Shown here: positions 33,478 to 44,960 of the stretch, in pieces
Numbering within the stretch: position 1 is the first letter of the stretch
How the letters are laid out: each line of letters begins with the position of its first letter
The notes under the pieces: generated by a model
What the model was told of the DNA's origin: nothing
Seen by the model: the letters and a program-made list of their open reading frames with translations, nothing else
Database searches by the model: none
Assembly: GCA_019671005.1 (NCBI GenBank)
Contig: CM033714.1
Location: 55,847,741 to 55,911,740, forward strand
Direction: 5' to 3'
DNA from: Hibiscus mutabilis
Taxonomy: Eukaryota > Streptophyta > Magnoliopsida > Malvales > Malvaceae
DNA: 64,000 nt
Made by a program: the position numbers and the translations under genes

Positions 33478-35196
33478 AATCGAGCCATTTTATGTAAATA
33501 GATTTGGAAGTTCTCAATCGAAAGAGATAGCACATGGAAAAGTTTGATATGCTCAAAGTACAATCTCAACACTTTGGATTTAATCCCTAATTGCAATAAC
33601 CAATCTGGCTTATCTTGGTTGTGGAGAGGAGTGGTGCATTCTTTTTTCAATAATGATGAAGTAGGCATTGGGTTTCGGAACAACTTACGTTTTCATATTG
33701 GCAATGGTAAGTCGATTCTATTTTGGAACAAAATCTGGATCGAAGATGCTCTGGTGATGGTCAACTTTCCGAGAATCTTCTCTATCTCAAGTAATAAAAA
33801 TGGAAAGATTGTTGAGTTCGGCTCGAAGCACGGTAACATATGGGTTTGGACTATTCCCCTTAGGAGGAGACTATTTGATTGTGAATTGTCTCAATGGAAT
33901 TCATTTATGGCACTACTACGGAGCTACAAAGTCGCTGGATTGAACCAGGACTGTTTAATGTGCCGTGGGTCAGGAGATGGGTCATTCTCGGTGAAGGCCT
34001 GTGACAAAATCTTCTATCCTAGGAATCACTTGAAGTATTTCTAGTGCAAATATATATGGTTGGATCTTGCACCTCCAAGAGTGGAGTCCTTTGTATGGTT
34101 GGTGGCCAAAAATAGTATCCCTGTACGAATCGAGCTAACCAAAAGAGGGTTTGCTTCGATTACACATTCTTCATGCCCATTCTACGGTCTGGAAACTGTG
34201 AGACACCTGTTATTCCATTGCCCCTTTTCATGGAGATTATGGATGCACTTAGCTTCTTATTGGGGAGTCTCATTGCCTTTCCCCCAAGATCCCTCGGATA
34301 TTCTAGAGTCTTGGCACGAGGCATGTCTGATGGGGAGCAAGGACTCAATATGGCACCTCATTACTGCGGCAACTTTATGGTCCATTTTGTTAAGCCGTAA
34401 TGACTTAATCTTTAAGAATAGGAACTTTAACTTTATCAATTTATCTTTTGTGACTAGGTTTCGATTAGCGTCGTGGTACAAAGCTCGATGTCCTTCCACT
34501 TTGGCCTCGGTAGAAGACATAATTTCTAACCCCTCATCTGTGGTCTTTAACGCTTCAAAAACTGGGATTCAGTCAGCCCCTACATCATGGTCGCCTCCCC
34601 CCTTTGGCTTTTTAAAATTGAATGTTGATGGAGCAATACTAGGAAATAGAAGTACCGGGGGCATTGGTGGGTTAATTTGAAACTCGGATGGCGTGATAAT
34701 CATGTCTTTCTTAGAATCTATCGGCCCTGGGCCCCCAGTATTAGCCGAACTGGTCGCTTTGAGGTTTGGTCTGATTTTGTTTCTTTCCCTAAATAGCTGC
34801 AACAATTTTAGGCCGATCATAGAAAGTGACTACAAGAATGCAATTAAGTGGGTAAGGAACCCAATCTTATGCCCTATTACCTTTAGAGGAATCTTAAATG
34901 AGATCATAGAGCTAGGGGGTTCTCGGTCTGCCATTTTCCATATTATTCCCAAGAAGCTGAACCTGGAAGCCGACAAACTTGCCAAAGAAGGTATTGGGTG
35001 ATAGATATAGTTGGTTCTTTAGATAAGATAATGTGGTAGTATGAACCTTCGGGTTGTTATCGTTACTGTAATTTCCTTATTTTACTAATAACAAATATTA
35101 GGCACTCTTTTCCTCCTTCCGTTGTCGGACAATGTACCATCGATATGTTTGAAGATATGAGGGGGTTTTAACGAGGCCTTCAATTTCTATAAAAAA
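33478..35196 (+). mobile_element. 5'-truncated LINE inserted in the 3' LTR
   Basis: It interrupts the LTR exactly between GAGGCCTTTTAA and CTATTGATTTATGG, which are contiguous in the 5' LTR. It holds only the last part of LINE ORF2 and a 3'UTR of about 190 bases ending in a short A run. 5' truncation is normal for LINEs. A GAGGCCTT word at both junctions (33466-33473, 35173-35180) may be a target duplication, but 16 bases separate the right copy from the LTR. Confidence 0.8.
33484..35002 (+). pseudogene. LINE ORF2 C-terminal part (zf-RVT and RNase H-like)
   Basis: One continuous frame from 33484 to the final stop near 35002, interrupted only by in-frame stops at 33499, 34042 and 34678. It reads IERDSTWKSL and IGNGKSILFWNKIWIEDAL, then the zinc-binding reverse-transcriptase-associated domain (zf-RVT) with RVESFVWLVAKNSIPVRIEL, SCPFYGLETVRHLLFHCPF (Cys/His) and LWSILLSRNDLIF. 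An RNase H-like end follows: FLKLNVDGAI, AELVALRFGL, IESDYKNAIKWV and LNLEADKLAKEG. The RT domain is absent. Three stops and no frameshift suggest a relatively young insertion. Confidence 0.85.
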
Positions 35197-35772
35197 CTAT
35201 TGATTTATGGCTTAATATAGAGAGATTTAGGTTATACAAATGTGAACAGTGGGGCTAAGTTGTTAACTTAGTTCTAATATGGCTTAGATATAAGTTTAGG
35301 GTTTCAACGACTAAAAGGGGGTACTTAAACAAATAATATGGTTGTTAGGGTTCACACAAACATGTATTACCTTAAATTCAATATTATTAACATCTAGGCA
35401 TCGAGAGAGTTAGAAGTTCTTTAGAAAATCCTATCGAGTAGATAAAGACTTTGATGGTTTACGCAGACATGTATTGCCAGTTGCTATAGCATTGTAAATG
35501 GTGATTAAGCATATATCCTTAGCAATAATTCCAACCGCCATAATTAATTGTTAGTTGATGCAGCTTTTCATCTTATTCATAGCTATCTTTAGTTTAATTG
35601 TTTTAGTTTTAATCAAATCTACAATCACCAATACCTGCAAACATACTCTTAAGTTCGATAACTTTGTAGTTATTGATCCAATTCTCATGGGTTCGACATT
35701 CTACTCATCACTTTATTACTTGATACGATGAGTATACTTACTCTAAAGTGCATCACTATTTAACAAGCATCA
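35197..35772 (+). repeat. 3' LTR of the Athila element, right part
   Basis: Resumes with CTATTGATTTATGG, matches the 5' LTR to AAGCATCA, and is followed by the target repeat ATAAG. Confidence 0.85.
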
Positions 35773-35792
35773 ATAAGATATGTAGGTATACA

Positions 35793-38069
35793 TGTAACAC
35801 CCCCTTCCCAGCCTGGTAGAGAACCAGGTCAGAAAGTGTTATCGGAAAGTGGAATCGGAGATTAGAACTGAAATTAGGGTTAATTTAAAACTTTTCAACC
35901 TAAAAGGACCAAATTGTAAACGTTACAAATTAGTGACCCTAATTTGAATTCTGGATTACTAACCTGTAATGAGACTCACCAGTTATTAACCTGAGAAGTT
36001 TCGTTGTTATCAGATATTTTTAACCTATCCAATTGAGCCATATAATTATTAGTGACCAATTTGTAATTCTTTTAAAACTGTTTCTCAAGCCTTTTAACAG
36101 AATTAACTAACACCATACCGATACACTATAGGCCGTATCGATACGCTGTGTTGAATTTCACAATTTCCAGGTTTGAGGTCAACGACCCCGTACTGATACA
36201 TCTATGCCCGTATCGATACACTTTGACTTGGGTTAACTCATTTCGGTACGTCTGAGGCCATATCGATGCAATTAAATTTTTAGACCTTACTGTTCAAATC
36301 CATATCGGTACACTCCCTAGTGTATCGATACTATCTCTTTATCAAGTCCAATTATGCAAGGTCGTATCGGTACATGCTTCCCCGTATTGATACACCTGGC
36401 ATGTAATGACAGATTTTATTTGGTTTTTATCTAATATGACTCCTCAATTGTTGTCCAATTATCACCAAATTTTACCCACAAGCCTAAAATCCATTAATCT
36501 ACTTTCATGCCAATTTTTATAGCATTTCGAATCCATTTACCTAGTTTTCACTTTAGGCTCATTTTAACAACTTAACCATTTCCAAAACTTACCATTTTAT
36601 GCATATAACTCTAGATCATTAAGGGTCTATTACACAACCATCAAATACTCATACAAAACATGTTTAAAGCATAGACACACTTCTAGGAGTTCAAGATAGA
36701 GAGTAAGCATACATATACCTATGAAGAGTGACTTGCAACCGCAACAACACGATCGTAGTTCAGAATCGCTTAAGGTCCTGAAAATGCATGAGACACACAT
36801 GTTAGCTTACATAGCCTAGTGAGGTAGTTATAGCAAATACAATGAATAATCAATGTTATGAATGACGTAATGATCAAGAGCTTAACATATGCATAGTTCA
36901 ATATACACAATCTCATGCTCATTTCACATATTCATACACTTTCATATACTTCATATCACAATTCATAGATGCATAATACTTTATCATTAGGTAGCATTGG
37001 ATACACGGATTCCCCTTTACACCAACATATCAGAAATATGCCATTGCCTTGAGCCATAGCTCCGGAAGATTCCTTTATACAATCCAACCTTATTTCGCAC
37101 ACATATAGGCCGTAGCCCCGGACTATAGTCCACCCTTACTTAACCGAGCTCAAACAATCCTATGACATGCCAATTGTATCCATGGTCCATAATTTCACAA
37201 ATTACATATTTTCACATAGTCATGTCTTTCCAATTGTAACATATGAATATCAATTTGAGCTTTAGCTCCATATCAATCAACATATTCGTATGGTTCCATA
37301 TTTCACATAATCAACATATCATATTCATACTTACACATATCAAAGCACACAAAGTACTTACCCGATTCGCCAATCGAGTCCAACATAGTTGCTCTACGTG
37401 AGCCCTTAATCAAATGAAAAACATAATCACAACAATGGAGGTGTGAGCTTGCTTTGTGAAAGACAATAATTTTACTTTCGAGGGGATTTGGACGAGTGGT
37501 GAGAGCTTTCCTCTTTGGTGAATTAAAAAGGGTTTACCCTCCTAATGATAACTCACCCACATGAGGACCAATAGGAATCTTTCCTTCCTTAAAGGGTTTC
37601 CTTAACCCAAGAGTTGCAACTTCCTAAGATAGCTTTTGACCTCATTGATTTATGAATTCTGATGATTTCACGTGGGTTTAGACAAGTATAGAGGTGACTC
37701 ACCACCTTACATCACTTCCTTATCAAAACGATATCAGATTTGCTCAAAACAGGGGACTTGTATCGATACACGCTCTTGTTGTATCGATACGGAATGGCCA
37801 AAATAAGTATGATAGTTAATATCGTTATGCCCGTATCAAAACAGCACTGGGCTGTATCAAAACGCCTGGCTTACTGTATCGGTACACGTATTGCTGTATC
37901 GATACACCTAGCCCAAAATCAGCTCTTTTATTTTGAATTTCTTACAAAAAGGTCCCTTAGCTTTCATTGATTCAAAATTGGGTACAAAGAATTGAAATTA
38001 CATCATAGATTACAAAATTTCTAATCACCGGAGTCTGATTCTGACTAGGCCGGTTTTCGGGATGTGACA
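35793..38069. repeat. Solo LTR of a gypsy (chromovirus-like) element with TSD
   Basis: 2277 bp from TGTAACACCCCC to CGGGATGTGACA, flanked by the identical 5-mer ATACA (35788-35792 and 38070-38074). No internal retroelement sequence lies within, so it is a solo LTR left by recombination between two LTRs. It contains six perfect GTATCGATAC palindromes plus variants in two clusters (about 36105-36410 and 37755-37910). The reading frame 37740-37970 falls on the second cluster and is not coding. Confidence 0.85.
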
Positions 38070-39476
38070 ATACATGTGAATGAAAGTTAAGTATATATAT
38101 ATTTTAAAATTTTTGTAAACATCGGTGATCCATGCAGATATTTTTTGAGGATTCCCACAGTTATTTATATGGTTACGGTTTAGTTATCCCTACGGTTCTA
38201 ATATAACAATCCTCATCTCCATACTATTTGAGCATCAGTGATAAAACTTCCCTTGCCCTATCCTTTTCCTCGTGGGTGAAGATTTCAGTTTAACTTATAC
38301 CTTTCAGTTCGGATCCTCACAGTTTTCAGATATTTTGCACCAGATTCCCACCCATACATACAACAAATAAACAAACAAACAAAACACAAACAAAAACTGA
38401 AATAGAGAAGAATCATCAAGACAACAAGAACAACGGGGGAAGCCGAGAATGAGAAAAAGGCCAACAAAACTACTGAACTCTATCTCTATCTACGAGGATG
38501 TCTATTATGATTAGAACTCTATCTCTATCTATTAAATATGAACATGATGTACTTACAGTTGTATATAATAGTTATTTCTTATGCCTATAAATATAAAGTT
38601 TGAAGAAGACATTGTATACATTTCATATCGAGAATAAATACAATTTTTTAATTTCTCTTTATCTCTGTTCTTCTCGTTCTTCTTTTACGTTATTTACGAC
38701 ATAAAACTGATCATTGGTATAATTAAAAGGTGTTTATGAATTGAGTTGGGACCATAAGTTTTTATTAATGCCAGATCATTGTAAATTTCAATTCACACCT
38801 TTTACCTTTCCAAATTCTATTTTATAATTAATTATAAATAATATTATCATTACTAAATAATAATTATTTCTAAAACATTTGCTCAAGACCCAACTTATAA
38901 ATACTAAATGTGCGTTTGCTTCGTACGAAATATTATCTAGAAAATACCTTTTGATATATATATATATAAATATATATATATGAAGTTTTCTTATTGAAGT
39001 AAAAAAAATGTGATGTTTGGATTGCTAAATGTAAAAATGTTTTACATTGTTTGGTTATATTTCGGGAAATCTACTTCTTTAAAAATTATTGACATAAAGA
39101 TTAAAATATTAATAATAGAATATTTTTAATATTATTATTTCAAATACTAATATTTAATAATAAAATTTAGTACTAATATATTAAATATAAAAAATAAAAT
39201 TATTCACAATTTATAAATTAATGACAGTTTTAAATATTATAATAATTTGATTTATATTAACATACATATTATTAAAATAATATTTTAATTTTTTCATAAA
39301 ATTGTGACAAATATTAAAATTAAATTATTTAAAATTTTCATCATTAAACTATTAATTTTTATTATTAATATTTCAAATAGTAATAAGTTAAAAAATTTGT
39401 AGTATACTACTATTAAATACTCAAAATAATACTATTTCATTGTTTTTGAAATAATATTGACAACTAGTTTTATTTA
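38070..39476. other. Intergenic DNA with a possible LTR fragment
   Basis: 38475-38700 holds TATAAATATAAAG, then GAATAAATACAATTTTTT and TTTCTCTTTATCTCT, the layout of the promoter and poly(A) end of a short Copia-type LTR. AACTCTATCTCTATCTA occurs twice, about 41 bases apart. I could not place the LTR ends. The rest is AT-rich with no gene. Confidence 0.35.
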
Positions 39477-40193
39477 GACTCAAGGGGTAATTTTACTCCT
39501 ATAGTAATCTCAAATTAGTAATTTTGCTCATTCTTTTTAATTACATCGATTTAGCCCGTGTAATCTTCCAAAAATCAACAATTTGTTCATTCTTTTTAAT
39601 TGCATCAATTTAGCTCTCGAACTCCTGAATTGTATCAATCTCGCCCTTTGACTATTATTGACTAATAGAATCATTATCACCAGTCGCCCTTTGCCATGTT
39701 AGACACCTTGTCATTAAATAATTAACAACGTCTGAGTTAGCATGTCCATATGCAATTTTCTTTAATAAATTAATATCCTCCAATAAGATGGTGACGAGTT
39801 AATTTTGATGATATGACAATACAGTTGATGTTAATTTTTTTTAAAATCTGTAATTTTAAAATAAATAATTAATTCTAAAACTCTCTATTTATACTATCAC
39901 TTCATCAAAACTAACTCGTCATCATTGACATAACAAGACAGTTGATGATAACGACTGATGTGGATGTAGATTGAGGCTACATGCATAAAATTTTATGGCT
40001 TTGTCAGTCAACGAGAATCAAAGGGCAAGATTGGTACAACTCAGGAGTTTGAGGGTTAAATTGATGAAATTAAAAAGAAGAAGCATCATTGCTGATTTTG
40101 GAAAACTATAAGGTTTAAATTGATGCAATTAAAAATGAGGGACAACATTGCTGATTTGAAATTAGTACAGGAGAAAAATTAATCCTTAAACCT
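39477..40193. repeat. Long foldback element (about 720 bp)
   Basis: The left arm (39477-39690) and right arm (39985-40193) are reverse complements. Matching blocks include TTTTTAATTGCATCAATTTA, AACTCCTGA and GCCCTTTGA. An inner pair (ATGGTGACGAGTTAATTTTG against its complement near 39905-39930) extends the stem. Within each arm the phrase with TTCTTTTTAATTNCATC repeats. No protein is encoded. It resembles Mutator-type or other long-TIR MITEs, but no target repeat was fixed. Confidence 0.75.
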
Positions 40194-40572
40194 TTTATTA
40201 AAATTAAGAGTAATTTTAAACTATTAAATTCATATTAATACATTTTTCATGGGATTGAGAGAAAAATTTAGCTAAAAATTTTAATATTTGATAGCTCTCT
40301 CCCCCTATTGCACATACACCTCTCTTTGTTTCTTTTTCTTTCTCATTTTTTCATTTTCTCCACCCCTTTTTCCTTTCTTTTCCTTTCCATCGTCTTCTTT
40401 CTCAAATCGAAGCTCCAAATAAGTTCCATAGCTAAACTCTCCATCAACTCATCAAAGTGGTCTTCATCCTTTGACTTCCATTTCGAGCTTAAGACTATTC
40501 ATAAAGGGGTGTTAGAAAGGTTTTTGGTAAGGCTGGGTTTTCTCTAGATGGCATCATTTCAACTACATAACT
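40194..40572. other. Intergenic, no gene seen
   Basis: Pyrimidine-rich sequence (40300-40390) with a chance 79-codon frame. No domain or repeat boundary is recognised. Confidence 0.35.
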
Positions 40573-40834
40573 TGTAATACCCCTAAAATTGGGCTAGAAG
40601 TTTTACAAGGCAAACACATGCTTGGAGAAGTTACCTTTAGATTATTTAAGACTCAAATTGAGTCAATTGATTAAGTAAGTCAATGGAATTAAAAATGAAA
40701 GAGCTAATTAAGCTAAAGATCAATTAACAAATGAGTAAAGTAATTATATCTCAAGGAGTATGAAGGAGCATATATGAGCATTAAGAGGTTAATTTAGTAT
40801 ATGACTTGAATTATTAAGGATTTAATTGTAAGAT
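40573..40834 (+). repeat. Start of a gypsy-like LTR interrupted by element B
   Basis: Begins TGTAATACCCCTAAAATT, like the TGTAACACCC starts at 35793 and 51345, and stops at the end of element B. The remainder was not found to the right of element B. Confidence 0.4.
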
Positions 40835-43616
40835 TGTAGCGACGTTTTTGAAATTCGATATTTGGGGTTTCCCACCTTTTTTGGAAAATATTATTAAAAG
40901 GGGGTTTCTTAAAATGCGCTTTTGAGATAAAACTGGAGTCGCCACTAAGGTAGACCGAACACCAGAAACAAACCAGAGATTTTTGAGTTCGGGAGTCAGT
41001 TACGTGTGGGAAAGGGTTAGCACCCCCACAATGCCCAAAATTGGTACAAAAATTTTTACCGCTTATTTAATATTGGAAATTGTGAATTTAAAGTGACAAA
41101 TTAAATTAAAATTCGATTATATAAGTGAGTATATTTTAAAGGTCCTATTATTCGAGAATGAACGTCCGAACCACCACCACTACGACTGATACTAGCCTCG
41201 TTCATTCTCGAATAGAAGGATACTGCATAATAATTTATATTATGGTATGCAAGAATAACAACTAAACAACGAATTAAATAAGCATGCATGGCATAAAAGA
41301 GATAAGAATATGAACCTTATATATCACACATATTATGACAACACATATTATCTATCTCATATATTATATATTTTAAACCATATATTATGTATTAAAACCA
41401 TATATGATAATCTATACATTAAAACTATATATTGTATATTTTATAAAGAACCTATATTGTATTTCATATAAAAATCATATTATATATATATTAAGAGCTT
41501 TATATTTTAAAAAGTATATATACATTATATAAAACTATACGTTAAACAAAATCATATACTATATAGTACAAGAAAAAATACATAGGATATATATTATAAA
41601 AACGTATTATACTTTATATTATATATTATACTACATACCATACATTACATTTTGTATCAAAAATATAAATTATGTATAAGTAAAACATATATTACATTAA
41701 GATCAAATATTAATAAAAACCAAGCTATATATCATATTATATCGAACAACCACATTGTATGAACTAAAAAAGAATAAACATTGTGATATAGCAATATATA
41801 AGTTAGCGTACAAATAGAGGAACAAAAGGGTAGCCCAATATCAATTAAATCAAGAACCAAGAGTCATATTAAGGGGGAGAATATACCAAGTCCAATAAAA
41901 TTGGGCTACAAACAGATGTGGGCTGCCTGAATGGACCGGGTCAGCATCCGGGTCAGATCACCCAACTTGTGCGGGTCAAATGATAAGGGATTACACCTCG
42001 CTTATTTCATTTCATTCCTTTAACCTTCTTCTCAAACACCCAGCATTTTCTCTAAGCAAACCTAGCCGTCGAAGCTCAAACCGCCGCTCAGGCGAGTTTT
42101 CCGGCCATGCAAGGGCATCGGTAAGACCGTCTCAGCCTCCTCTTTGTTTCCCTCGGCTTGATTTCTACCGAAATGCCCCCAAATGCTTCAAATCGGGACT
42201 GAACTTGAGCGGCTTTGAAGGTGCGATTCGCCGCCGTCCGCCGTTGGATCACCGCGAAATCGAGGTATGTCGTCTCCTTGCCACGATCTATCTTCCCACG
42301 ATTGGGATTGTCGAAATATGGCTCTGGTCGCCGGCGACCGTTAAAACCGAGGTATAAGCTTGCCCTTTCTTTTTTTGTTCGAAACAAAAATAAAAATAAT
42401 CTCAGAACGTTTTTTTCTTCTATTGATTGCCGAAAATGCTCAAAACTCCTCCGTTTTCTATTTTGATTTCGAATTTAAATAGTAAATAAAAATCTCAGAA
42501 ACTCTCTACTCTTTTCATTCATCTAAAGTTTTTTCTTTTTTATATTGATCTCCAGTGTGTTCCTACAATAGATGGATTACATTGTTTATATCTCCCTTTT
42601 GTTTACATTTGCAAGCAAACTTTAAATGGCTGAACTGTTGATGATGATATTCTGATAACTTCTTTTTTTGTCTTGCTTGTCCGTTTGGTGGTTGGGAGTG
42701 TGCCGGTGATCGTACGGTGCCAGCAGGATTTTCGACGGTGGTGCCATGTAGACGGAAGAGGCGCAACAGTGCAGGCGTGTGTACTACACGCGCGCGTGAA
42801 AGGCGAACGGTCGGTGTGTGGGTGCGTGGGAAACTGATTTACCGGCGCGTGGGCTCCACGCGGCATCTGAAGGGTCTTTGTGTTTCCATCTAGAGCGTTG
42901 GATTGATCCAACGGCCAGGATGTGGTTGCATGGGATAGCAAAGGATGGCATCAGATTAGGGTTTCTTTTGGTTTAATGGTTCTGATCCTAATTGGTTAAT
43001 TGTAAATATATATATTTTGGGTAGTAATGTAAATGGACTTTAAACATTAATAAACTTGGGATTCATATATCTAATTTATTCTTTATATATGGGTTTGTAT
43101 TTAATTTGTTTAATAACAACAACAACACAAATAATACATAATATAACACACATATATATATATATGTAATATGTATACACACATATATGTAAACAAACAT
43201 TTAAACTATAGTACATATTACATATATACATCATACTCTTAATAGCATAATAATACATGCAATATACATATTCACACTCACATTTAAATATTAATGACAT
43301 TAATAAATACATACATGCAAGCAACCAATACATATAATATACATATAATCATGCATTTCATATAATATAAACATACACACATACATATATTCATATAAAC
43401 ATACATTTATGCCTAAATAGATAGTGACACATGCATTAAACGTATAATAATAATAATACATATCAATAGTAATATATATACATTTTTCTTTTGGATTTTA
43501 ACAACCATATACACATATATATGTATAGTTAATAATTAAACAACCCTAAGCCCATTATTGCAAAAACAAAAGTGAAAATAAGAACGAGTTCACCTCGGAC
43601 AAAATTAGTGATTACA
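40835..43616 (-). repeat. 3' LTR of Tat/Ogre-like element B
   Basis: On the - strand it runs TGTAATCACTAAT to GTCGCTACA, with the same ends as the LTRs of A and C, and is preceded by the same polypurine tract (43617-43632). It has the CACGCGCGCGTG palindrome (42787-42798), the CGTTGGAT/ATCCAACG stem (42896-42913), and a degenerate GGAGTCGCCAC block near 40936. Frames such as 41980-42357 are chance. Confidence 0.8.
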
Positions 43617-43766
43617 GCTGCCCCTCTTTGCTTATCATTGTATAACAAGAATAAAGTAAAGATCATAAGCACTAATTTTGTCTCACTTCCCTTTTTGGAG
43701 ATTTCGAGCTTCGAGTTCTTCATGTATAAAACTGTTCACCCTTCCTCTCCTAAATCCTTAAGCCAT

Positions 43767-44151
43767 GGGCTCTTTCTATATAGAACCCTTTGGCAAAATT
43801 TTGAGTTGCAAGTTCTTCCTATATAGAACTTCCATCTTTCTTATTCGGAACCTCAGATCTACAAGTTCTTTCTGTATAGAACCCTTCGCTTTCGAGATCC
43901 TGGAACTGAAGCCTTGGAGCCATAAGTTCTCTCTACATAGAACCTTTATTCTTCCTTGGCAAATTTCTGAGTTATAGGTCCTTTCTACATAAGACTTGCA
44001 TCTTTTCCTTGGATCTACTAGTTCTTCTTATATAGAACCCTTCGTTGTCGAGATCTTGGAACTAAAGCCTTGGAACCATAAGTTCTCTCTACATAGAACC
44101 TTTCTTCTTCCTTGGTGAATTTTTGAGTTGCAGGTCCTTCCCACATAGAAC
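43767..44151 (-). repeat. Hairpin array of element B
   Basis: Eight units of the same design as 1752-2530, on the opposite strand and upstream of the LTR in the same relative place. Read on +, AAGTTCT/AGAACTT at 43810-43831 pairs perfectly and GGGCTCT/AGAACCC at 43767-43787 pairs with one wobble. Others are at 43863, 43924, 43976, 44020, 44080 and 44132. Confidence 0.75.
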
Positions 44152-44635
44152 GTACTTCTTCTCCTCATTTAGAGTCTGGAGCTATGAATGTTTACCTTCT
44201 TTACCCCAAAGTCATTGAGCTACGAGTATCTGCCTCCTTCGCTCTGAGATCCTTACGTGGATAGTTGGAAATCCTTCGCTTGAAATTCTTGAAAGGTTGA
44301 TAATGTTTTTCTCTATGAATTCTTTGTTTCTTTGAACGAGTTCTTACCGTTAGGAGATCTCAAAACTTTTTCAATTGACTTGTTCTCATTAGGAGCTCTT
44401 AGCTTCTTCCAATATGGAGTTGTGGTTCATAATCTTTTCTAATCTTTGGATACCTATGAACTGCAACATCTCAAGTTTGCTATGATGTTCTCTCTTTTGG
44501 GTTGGTCGATCTTGACCTTTTCTTGATTTCTTCTCCTTTTTCTTCTTTGTAATGACGGTGCCGCCCTCTCGCTCGGTTTCACCCTTTGTATCCCCTATTT
44601 TCTTAAGTTCCTGAACAAGTTTTCACCTTGAGATT

Positions 44636-44960
44636 TTCTTTTTCTTTTCTTTCTTTTTCTCATTTTCTCTCTTCTTCTTTTTCTCTTTTCTCTTTTTTGT
44701 TACTTTTCCTCTTTTTCTTTTCTTTTCTTTCTCTTTTTTCTTTTTTTCTTCTTTTCCTTTTCCCTTTTTTTCTCTTCTTCTCTTTCTTTTTCTTCCTTTT
44801 TCTCTCTTTCCTTTTTCTTTTTTTTTCTCTTTTTTCTTCTCCCATTCTTTTTATTTTTCTTCCTCTCTTTTTCTTTCTTTTCTTTTTGTTTTTCTTTCTC
44901 TCTTTTCCTCATTTTTCTTTTTCTTTCTCTTCTCTTTTTGTTTTTTTCTTTGTCCTTTCT
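44636..44960. repeat. Pyrimidine tract of about 320 bases
   Basis: Almost only T and C on the + strand, made of varied TTTTC, TTCTTT and CTCTTTT words. The Phe/Leu/Ser-rich frame across it and the Lys/Glu/Arg-rich frames opposite are by-products. A shorter tract follows at about 45755-45815. Confidence 0.85.

Larger units (their letters stand above)
24730..35772 (+). mobile_element. Athila-type LTR retrotransposon, internally deleted, with nested LINE
   Basis: Both ends are intact: LTRs begin TGAYGAGTGCG and end AAGCATCA, flanked by perfect 5-bp repeats ATAAG (24725-24729 and 35773-35777). The primer site after the 5' LTR is TGGCACCGTTGTCGGGGA, close to the tRNA-Asp site usual for Athila. 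Internally there are relics of gag, protease (DLG motif), the first part of RT and the third Athila ORF. Most of RT plus RNase H and integrase is missing. A LINE has split the 3' LTR. The two LTRs differ at roughly one base in eight over the first 300 bases by eye, so the insertion is old. Confidence 0.88.

Noticed and set aside
41980..42387. Overlapping 83-125-codon frames
   Set aside because: Within the LTR of element B on several frames and both strands, with no homology.
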